Source: PWND01 sp964601515
GTDB taxonomy: Bacteria; Bacteroidota; Bacteroidia; Bacteroidales; UBA7960
Direction: 5' to 3'
DNA length: 16,520 nt
Assembly: GCA_964601515.1 (NCBI GenBank)
Contig: CAZRNU010000063.1
Location: 1 to 16,520, forward strand
The position numbers and the translations under genes are program-made. Below, in pieces: positions 1 through 5,486 of the stretch (its first letter is position 1; every line of letters starts with the position of its first letter). The notes below the pieces were generated by a model, which saw only the letters and a list, made by a program, of their open reading frames with translations, ran no database searches and was not told where the DNA came from.

Positions 1-54
1 TTAACCTTAACCTTAACCTTAACCTTAACCTTAACCTTAACCTTAACCTTAACC
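1..54. repeat. Tandem hexamer array, nine perfect TTAACC copies
   Basis: Nine uninterrupted copies of the 6-base unit TTAACC (GGTTAA on the other strand) occupy the left edge of the window, so the true copy number may be larger. One T separates the last copy from the ATG of the TPR-CHAT gene. The frame of that ATG reads TAA CCT TAA through the array, so the repeat is not part of that protein. It would be the 5' untranslated region or part of the promoter. It supplies no Shine-Dalgarno sequence. A change of copy number would leave the reading frame intact and alter only the spacing to upstream signals. Length variation in the population is inference. Confidence 0.95.
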
Positions 55-55
55 T

Positions 56-2746
56 ATGGCACGAAAAATCATCCTACTAATGTCTTTATTAAGTGTTGTT
101 GGACTTAATGAACTTTTTGCTCAGCCAAACCTGCCTCCTCATATTGCTGATTCTTTATGGAATGTATGGACAAACCCTGAAATGCCTGATAGAGAACGTG
201 CCAATGCAATACATGATTATGCATGGAAAGGTTATTTGCGCACAAAACCTGATAGTGCATTTTATTTTGCAAATCTTATGTTTGAGTTTACAAAGAGTGT
301 GGGTTTGAAAGACATGGAAGCTGTTTCTATTACCATGATGGGTAATACATGGTTTATGCGAGGGAATTATGATGAAGCTTTGATTTATGCTAAAAAATCT
401 TTGCAATTATATGAGGAAATTGAAAGCAAAAGACAGATTGGCTTAGCTTTAGGTAATATTGGTAATTTATATGCAGGAAAAGGTGAGTACGCATTGGGAC
501 TGGAGTATTATAATCGAGCTAAAAATATCTTTCAGGAATTAGAATTTTTGGTTGGTATTGCTCAGATTTATAATAATATAGGCCTTATTTATTATTACCA
601 AAAAAACAATAATGAAGCAATTGATTATTTTACCAAAAGCCTTGAGCTTAAAGAAAAATTCGGTGATAAAAGAAGTATCGCTCATACTTTAGGGAACTTT
701 GGAATTACCTATGCTAATATGCGTGAGTTTGAAAAAGCTATTGAGTATAATGAAAAATGTCTGGAAATTCAGCTACAGTTGAATGATAAGTTTGGCGTGG
801 CTAATTCTTATGATAATATAGGAATGGTCTATGGTCTGTTGGAGAAATACGAAGAGGCAGAAGTTTATTTTCTTAAAGGGAAAGAATTACGCGAATCTGT
901 TGGCGATAAAAGGGGTATAGTGCAATCTCTTAATAATATTGCAGCAAATTTTGTTAAAACTAATGATTTTGAAAAAATGATGGAGATTGCAACTGAAGGT
1001 TATTCGCTAGCAAAGGAAGTTGGAATACCTAAGATGATAAAAGAAGCTGCAAAATATAAGTATATGTACTATGTTGTTGATGGGAGTTTAAACAATGCTT
1101 ATGAAATTCTTAATGAAATTAGGGATATCAGCGAGTTTGAAGTAAAAGCAAATTATTTTTCTCTTACTGAAAGGGAAAAGGAATTGTATTTTAAAGAAAT
1201 TGAAGCCGATTTTGCTGTTTATTTCGAATTTGTTGCTTCCTATAATGATGTTTTTCCTAAAGCTATAGAAACAGCATATAATATTGCTTTAACAAACAAG
1301 GGCTTATTGCTGAAATCATCTACTGCAATGAGGCAGAATATTATAAACAGCGGCGATTCTTTGTTGATAAAAGAATATGAAGAATGGCTGGAAATGAAAA
1401 AGAATATCGCAAAAATGTTTGAAATGGGGCAGGATACAAAAGAACTTGAGTCATTAGCCAATAGTTATGAAAGAGAATTAGTGAAAAAATCATCTTTGTT
1501 TAGCGATTTTGAAAAGTTTAGAAATGTCAGGTGGGAAAATGTTAAAGCAGGTTTGAAAAAAGGTGAAGCAGCTGTTGAGTTTGTTCATTATAAAAGCCTT
1601 GCAGATTCTACTGATAATGTTTATTATTTAGCGTTTATTATAACTCATAAAAGTAAAAAGCCTATTCTCGTTAAACTATGCTCCGAAAATGAGCTTGAAG
1701 ATATTCTAGGTCGTATTCAGGGCAATGATTTGGAGTTTGTTAAAGCTGTTTATGGTGATAGAGAAAACTCTTCTTCCGAATTATATGAGAAAATTTGGAA
1801 GCCTCTTGAAAAGCATTTGAAAGGGGTTAAAAAAGTTTATTACTCTCCGTCAGGTTTGTTGCACAAAGTATCTTTTGCTGCTCTCGGTAAAGGAAAGAAT
1901 GTGTATTTGTCCGACAATTATATGCTTCTCCAAATGTCGAGTACAGCTAATGTTGCTCTTAAATCTGATTTGAAATTAGATAATAATGATAGTTATTTGA
2001 TTTTAGGTGGTGTGCAATACAATACTGAAAATACCGGCAGAGAGGTTTGGAATTATTTACCCGGTACTGAAAAGGAAGCAATTGCTATTAAATCGAAATT
2101 GAATAACAACGGACTATCTGTTAATTATCTTTTTGCCGAAAACGCCAATGAAGAAAATCTAAAACTGAAAGCAGAAAATTATTCTGTTTTGCATATTTCT
2201 ACTCACGGTTTCTTTTTTCCCGACCCTGAAAAAGCTGAAGTAGAGCGTGCAAAATCAGTTACTAAAGGCGAAGTGGAATTTAGGGGGGTAGATCTTACTC
2301 AGATAAATTATGCCAACTGGAGCTTTGTTAATAATAAAAACCCACTTATGAGATCAGGGCTTGTGCTTGCAGGGGGAAATGATGTGTGGGAGCGTCGCAC
2401 TGAAGCAGAAGGTGAAGACGGTATTCTTACCGCAAATGAGGTCTCTGTTCTTAATCTCCCCAAAACCAAACTTGTTGTGCTGTCTGCTTGTGAAACAGGT
2501 CTGGGAGATATTAAAGGCAGTGAAGGTGTATATGGATTGCAAAGGGCTTTTAAAATTGCCGGTGTGCAAAATATTATTATGAGTCTGTGGCAAGTGCCGG
2601 ATAAGGAAACTGTCGAATTTATGGAGCTCTTTTATGATAATTTGATAAAGTCCGGAAACGTAAATAGTGCTTTTCTGTCAGCTCAAGAACATATGCGCAT
2701 TAAATACGACCCATTCTTTTGGGCTGCGTTTGTTCTTATTGAATAA
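56..2746 (+). CDS. Exported TPR-CHAT domain protein (caspase-like peptidase fold)
   Basis: 896 residues. Residues 1-22 form a signal peptide: basic ARK, a hydrophobic stretch, and probable cleavage at LFA|QP. Six TPR repeats with a regular 40-residue period follow at about 89-122, 129-162, 168-202, 208-242, 248-282 and 288-322. A helical linker comes next, then a C-terminal CHAT domain from about 550 to the end. The CHAT domain carries both expected catalytic elements: HISTHG (713-718, catalytic His717) and SACETGLG with Cys812. It ends in PFFWAAFVLIE, the usual CHAT terminus, so the gene is complete at its 3' end. CHAT is a clan CD (caspase/separase-like) fold. TPR-CHAT proteins act as proteases in some defence systems, such as the type III-E CRISPR partner, but most bacterial members are uncharacterised. 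The signal peptide puts this one outside the cytoplasm, which argues against a cytoplasmic phage-defence role. No cas-like or other partner gene is visible. The start is fixed by in-frame stops in the repeat just upstream. Substrate and trigger are unknown. Confidence 0.93.
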   Translation: MARKIILLMSLLSVVGLNELFAQPNLPPHIADSLWNVWTNPEMPDRERANAIHDYAWKGYLRTKPDSAFYFANLMFEFTKSVGLKDMEAVSITMMGNTWFMRGNYDEALIYAKKSLQLYEEIESKRQIGLALGNIGNLYAGKGEYALGLEYYNRAKNIFQELEFLVGIAQIYNNIGLIYYYQKNNNEAIDYFTKSLELKEKFGDKRSIAHTLGNFGITYANMREFEKAIEYNEKCLEIQLQLNDKFGVANSYDNIGMVYGLLEKYEEAEVYFLKGKELRESVGDKRGIVQSLNNIAANFVKTNDFEKMMEIATEGYSLAKEVGIPKMIKEAAKYKYMYYVVDGSLNNAYEILNEIRDISEFEVKANYFSLTEREKELYFKEIEADFAVYFEFVASYNDVFPKAIETAYNIALTNKGLLLKSSTAMRQNIINSGDSLLIKEYEEWLEMKKNIAKMFEMGQDTKELESLANSYERELVKKSSLFSDFEKFRNVRWENVKAGLKKGEAAVEFVHYKSLADSTDNVYYLAFIITHKSKKPILVKLCSENELEDILGRIQGNDLEFVKAVYGDRENSSSELYEKIWKPLEKHLKGVKKVYYSPSGLLHKVSFAALGKGKNVYLSDNYMLLQMSSTANVALKSDLKLDNNDSYLILGGVQYNTENTGREVWNYLPGTEKEAIAIKSKLNNNGLSVNYLFAENANEENLKLKAENYSVLHISTHGFFFPDPEKAEVERAKSVTKGEVEFRGVDLTQINYANWSFVNNKNPLMRSGLVLAGGNDVWERRTEAEGEDGILTANEVSVLNLPKTKLVVLSACETGLGDIKGSEGVYGLQRAFKIAGVQNIIMSLWQVPDKETVEFMELFYDNLIKSGNVNSAFLSAQEHMRIKYDPFFWAAFVLIE

Positions 2747-2753
2747 GAAACCT

Positions 2754-3098
2754 TTAACCTCCGGCTTTTTTTGCTTTGTAACCCTTGCTTAACAAATACT
2801 CCAGGGCTTTATCTCTTTTGTCTCCCTGTAATATTATCTCTCCGTCTTTTACTGCACCGCCAACTCCGCATTTAACTTTTAACTCTTTACCCAAGGCTTC
2901 CAAGTCTTCTTCGCTGCCAATAAAATTCACTACTACTGTTGCGATTTTTCCGCCTCTGCCTTTTTTACTTATCATCACTCTTAAGTCTTGCCGGTTTGGA
3001 GGCAATGTTGCAGCCTGCTCATCAGGAATGTCAAAACTGGCTTCCTTGTTTGTTGAATATACTATATTGTGTAAGGTGTTGTGCTTGTTTTGCTTCAT
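2754..3098 (-). CDS. yciH: SUI1/eIF1-family translation factor (YciH-like)
   Basis: 114 residues from the ATG at 3098. The C-terminal half is a SUI1 domain with the family's hallmark stretch: basic SKKGRGGK, then FIGSEEDLEALGKELK, then the CGVGGAVKDGEIILQGD core, ending in KKAGG. Bacterial YciH proteins resemble eukaryotic eIF1 and are thought to influence start-site fidelity on the 30S subunit. The segment NIVYSTN followed by an acidic linker and LPPNRQDLRV is typical of Bacteroidetes members. An in-frame TTG at 3122 would add eight residues (KNKRAND), but it lies inside the likely -7 promoter box. The ATG at 3098 is preceded by AAAAGGG at a suitable distance and is preferred. Its stop lies seven bases from the stop of the convergent TPR-CHAT gene, with no terminator hairpin between them, so read-through antisense transcripts are possible. 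Confidence 0.92.
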   Translation of the reverse strand: MKQNKHNTLHNIVYSTNKEASFDIPDEQAATLPPNRQDLRVMISKKGRGGKIATVVVNFIGSEEDLEALGKELKVKCGVGGAVKDGEIILQGDKRDKALEYLLSKGYKAKKAGG

Positions 3099-3119
3099 AT
3101 CGTTGGCCCTTTTATTCTT

Positions 3120-3127
3120 CAAAAGTA
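3120..3127 (-). promoter_or_regulatory. Putative -7 box for the SUI1 gene (TACTTTTG)
   Basis: On the minus strand this reads TACTTTTG, an exact match to the Bacteroidetes sigma-ABfr -7 consensus TAnnTTTG. Transcription would start about 15 bases before the ATG at 3098. No clear -33 TTTG was seen at the expected 19-21 base spacing. The same octamer occurs upstream of tsaD. Confidence 0.55.
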
Positions 3128-3196
3128 ATTATCCATTTAATGCGAAATTAGAAAAAATTACTAATCTGCATTATCCTAAACTATCTTGTAATTTTC

Positions 3197-3204
3197 TAAC
3201 TTTG
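3197..3204 (+). promoter_or_regulatory. Putative -7 box for the BatA-domain gene (TAACTTTG)
   Basis: TAACTTTG matches the Bacteroidetes -7 consensus TAnnTTTG. It lies 23 bases before the ATG at 3228, implying a short leader of about 17 bases with no Shine-Dalgarno. A convincing -33 element is not visible. Together with the oppositely oriented box at 3120-3127 it defines a small divergent promoter region. Confidence 0.55.
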
Positions 3205-3227
3205 CAAGTGTTAATAATTTTTCATTT

Positions 3228-5264
3228 ATGAGTTTCATTTTCCCTTGGTTTCTTTTTGCAGCAATTTCTATTTCAATCCCAATTCTAATCCATCTATTTC
3301 ATTTCAGGAAGTATAAGAAGATTTATTTTTCAAATACAAAATTCCTTGAACAAATAACCGACGAAACTGAGAAACAATCCAAATTAAAACATCTTCTTGT
3401 TCTTATTTCCAGGATTTTGGCGATTTGCTGCCTAGTGGTGGCTTTTTCAAGACCATATATCCCTGTTGCCAATTCTGTTTTGAGCCTCGAAGGAAATGCT
3501 GTTTGCGTGTTTGTTGATAATTCTTTCAGTATGGAAGATGAATCATTAAGGGGTAATATGCTAGATCTTGCTAAAGAAAAAGCAAGAGAACTTGTGAATG
3601 CCTACGATTATACCGACGAATTTATGCTGCTTACTAATGATTTTGAAGGCAAACATCAAAGATTTGTGAGTAAGGATGAGTTTGTTTCAATGCTTAATGA
3701 TGTGAAAATTAGCCCTTGGGTAAGGTCTATATCTGATATTATTCTTAGGCAAAATGAATTGTTTCAAAGTTCTTCAATGAATAACAATACTGCTTATATA
3801 ATAAGTGATTATCAAAGGAATATAAGCGATATTGATAATATCAAATCCTTCAACTTCGATAAATTGTTGCTGATTCCTATTCAGGCAAATGAGGTTGATA
3901 ATTTATATATTGACAGTATATGGATAGATAGCCCTATTAGGCTTTTTAATCAGACAGCAATAATAAATGTAAGAATAAAAAATACCTCTTCTAATTTTTT
4001 CGAAAATCAACCCCTTAGATTATTTGTTAACGGGGCTCAAAGGGGTGTGGCAACATTTGATGTCGCGCCTTCTTCACATAGCATTGCATCACTTACTATA
4101 ACTATTGACAAACCTGATATTATTGAGGGGTATGCTGAAATTTCTGACTTTCCTATAACTTTTGATAATAATTTCTTTTTCAGCTTTAAAGTTACATCTG
4201 ATATAAATGTGTTGGAGATATATCAGGATTTACCTGACAGGTTTTTAAATGCATTGTTCTCTAATGATTCTTTGTTTAATTTTAGAAAATCTCTTGTTAG
4301 AAATGTTGATTATTCAGAGTTTTCTAACAAATCTCTTATAATACTCAATGGCTTGAAGGATATTACAGGAGGATTGGCTATTGAATTAAAAAGGTATGCT
4401 GAAAATGGTGGTAGTATTCTCGTTTTTCCGGGTGATGATATAGATATGAAATCGTATCAGGATTTTCTTGAAGCACTAAATGTAAATTATTATACAAAGC
4501 TTGATGAAAATAGTGTAAATGTTTCTGTAATTAATGTTCAACATTATATTTATAGAAACGTTTTTGATATAATTCCTGATAATATAGACCTACCTGTTGC
4601 CGATAAATATTATGTTTTGTCGAGACTTATGAGAATTAGGGGCGATGATATACTCGTTCTTAGAAATGGAAATAGTTTTATGTCGTCGTTTCCTGTGAAT
4701 AAAGGAAATATTTTTCTATCAGCTGTTGGTCTGCAAGAAAGCTTTAGCAATTTTCCGCGGCATTCTGTTTTCGTTCCCACTGTTTATAATATTGCTTTGC
4801 AAAGCGGTAGGTTGCAACCACTATATTATACAATTGGTGAAGAAAAGCCTGTCGTTGTTAGCAATTATTCATACGGTTCCGATGAGGTTTTTAGAATATC
4901 CGGCAATGATTTTGAAATAATTCCCTTGCAAAGAAGCTCAGGAAATGTAATCAACCTTTTTCAATACGAGCAAATTCAACAATCTGGTATATATTCTCTG
5001 CTTGCAAACAATAATGTAGTTGATAAACTTTCATTCAACTACGACAGACGAGAGTCTGAAACTTTTTTTATGTCGGTTGCTGAAATGCAAAGTGCTATAG
5101 ATGAGGCTGCATTGGAAAATGTTTATTTATTAGATTCTTATGAATTAAGTGTTGATAAATTTGTTACTCAAATGCAGACCGGCAAACAGCTTTGGGCGTT
5201 GTTTCTTCTATTATCATTGGGTTTTCTTTTAACAGAGGTGCTTTTATTGAGATTTTTGAAATAA
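3228..5264 (+). CDS. BatA N-terminal domain membrane protein with VWA-like region
   Basis: 678 residues. The N-terminus is the double-transmembrane BatA/aerotolerance-type domain. It has a helix at about 4-24, the loop HLFHFRKYKKIYFSNTKFL that is characteristic of the family, and a second helix at about 55-75 ending in SRPYIP. A VWA-like domain follows with the metal-site motif DNSFSM (DxSxS: Asp97, Ser99, Ser101). The middle carries beta-rich segments and a Rossmann-like stretch around 365-402 (LNGLKDITGG, ENGGSILVFPGDD). A single C-terminal helix at about 655-675 anchors the end. The bulk is probably periplasmic. Related Bacteroidetes proteins occur in Bat (Bacteroides aerotolerance) loci with MoxR ATPases, but here the gene stands alone between a SUI1 gene and parC, so its partner is not evident. 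Function beyond a probable envelope role is not known. ATG 3228 is supported by the nearby promoter box and the intact N-terminal helix. Confidence 0.88.
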   Translation: MSFIFPWFLFAAISISIPILIHLFHFRKYKKIYFSNTKFLEQITDETEKQSKLKHLLVLISRILAICCLVVAFSRPYIPVANSVLSLEGNAVCVFVDNSFSMEDESLRGNMLDLAKEKARELVNAYDYTDEFMLLTNDFEGKHQRFVSKDEFVSMLNDVKISPWVRSISDIILRQNELFQSSSMNNNTAYIISDYQRNISDIDNIKSFNFDKLLLIPIQANEVDNLYIDSIWIDSPIRLFNQTAIINVRIKNTSSNFFENQPLRLFVNGAQRGVATFDVAPSSHSIASLTITIDKPDIIEGYAEISDFPITFDNNFFFSFKVTSDINVLEIYQDLPDRFLNALFSNDSLFNFRKSLVRNVDYSEFSNKSLIILNGLKDITGGLAIELKRYAENGGSILVFPGDDIDMKSYQDFLEALNVNYYTKLDENSVNVSVINVQHYIYRNVFDIIPDNIDLPVADKYYVLSRLMRIRGDDILVLRNGNSFMSSFPVNKGNIFLSAVGLQESFSNFPRHSVFVPTVYNIALQSGRLQPLYYTIGEEKPVVVSNYSYGSDEVFRISGNDFEIIPLQRSSGNVINLFQYEQIQQSGIYSLLANNNVVDKLSFNYDRRESETFFMSVAEMQSAIDEAALENVYLLDSYELSVDKFVTQMQTGKQLWALFLLLSLGFLLTEVLLLRFLK

Positions 5265-5321
5265 TACTTAAAATGCTCATAACTTCTATAAATTACTTTA
5301 AATGTGATTGTGATAATTTTT

Positions 5322-5329
5322 TAAATTTG
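5322..5329 (+). promoter_or_regulatory. Putative -7 box for parC (TAAATTTG)
   Basis: TAAATTTG followed by CACC matches the TAnnTTTG consensus and its common GC-rich continuation. A start near 5336 would give parC a leader of about 150 bases containing the inverted repeat at 5349-5451. No good -33 TTTG was found at the normal distance. No rho-independent terminator for the upstream gene is evident between 5265 and this box. Confidence 0.5.
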
Positions 5330-5348
5330 CACCTCTGCTAAATCATTG

Positions 5349-5451
5349 GTGTATTGTCACTGAAAATGTCTGTTTGCCAATCAAACAGTATAAATCCTTA
5401 ATTTGCTTTTTTTAAAAAGTCTTGAATTCTGGTAATAGTGACAAAATACAC
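5349..5451 (+). repeat. Imperfect inverted repeat enclosing a hairpin in the parC leader
   Basis: The left arm GTGTATTGTCACT (5349-5361) pairs with the right arm AGTGACAAAATACAC (5437-5451), with a two-base bulge. Inside, CTGTTTG (5370-5376) and CAAACAG (5382-5388) form a perfect 7-base stem with a 5-base loop. The dinucleotide TG flanks both outer ends. The 9-mer CACTGAAAA occurs at 5358-5366 and again at 5449-5457. As RNA this could be a structured leader ending about 35 bases before the parC ATG. As DNA it could be a small mobile-element relic with terminal inverted repeats. No gene is contained. Confidence 0.7.
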
Positions 5452-5486
5452 TGAAAAAAATAGTTTTTGATCAGGATATATATATA

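Noticed and set aside
1..54. Hexamer array as a telomere of a linear replicon or eukaryotic contamination
   Set aside because: TTAACC/GGTTAA is not a telomere unit I recognise, the array is only nine copies as seen, and bacterial coding sequence begins one base later. A promoter- or leader-proximal simple repeat is the better reading.
56..2746. TPR-CHAT gene as part of a CRISPR type III-E (Craspase-like) system
   Set aside because: No gRAMP, Cas1/Cas2 or repeat array is present, and the protein has a signal peptide that would export it from the cytoplasm.
2785..3231. Open frame on the plus strand across the SUI1 gene
   Set aside because: It is antisense to a clear SUI1 domain, has no recognisable protein features, and runs through the divergent promoter region.
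5406..5419. CTTTTTTTAAAAAG as a terminator upstream of parC
   Set aside because: The two arms meet with only two bases between them, too few for an RNA hairpin loop, and the stem is purely A-U. The T-run is also not preceded by a GC-rich stem.
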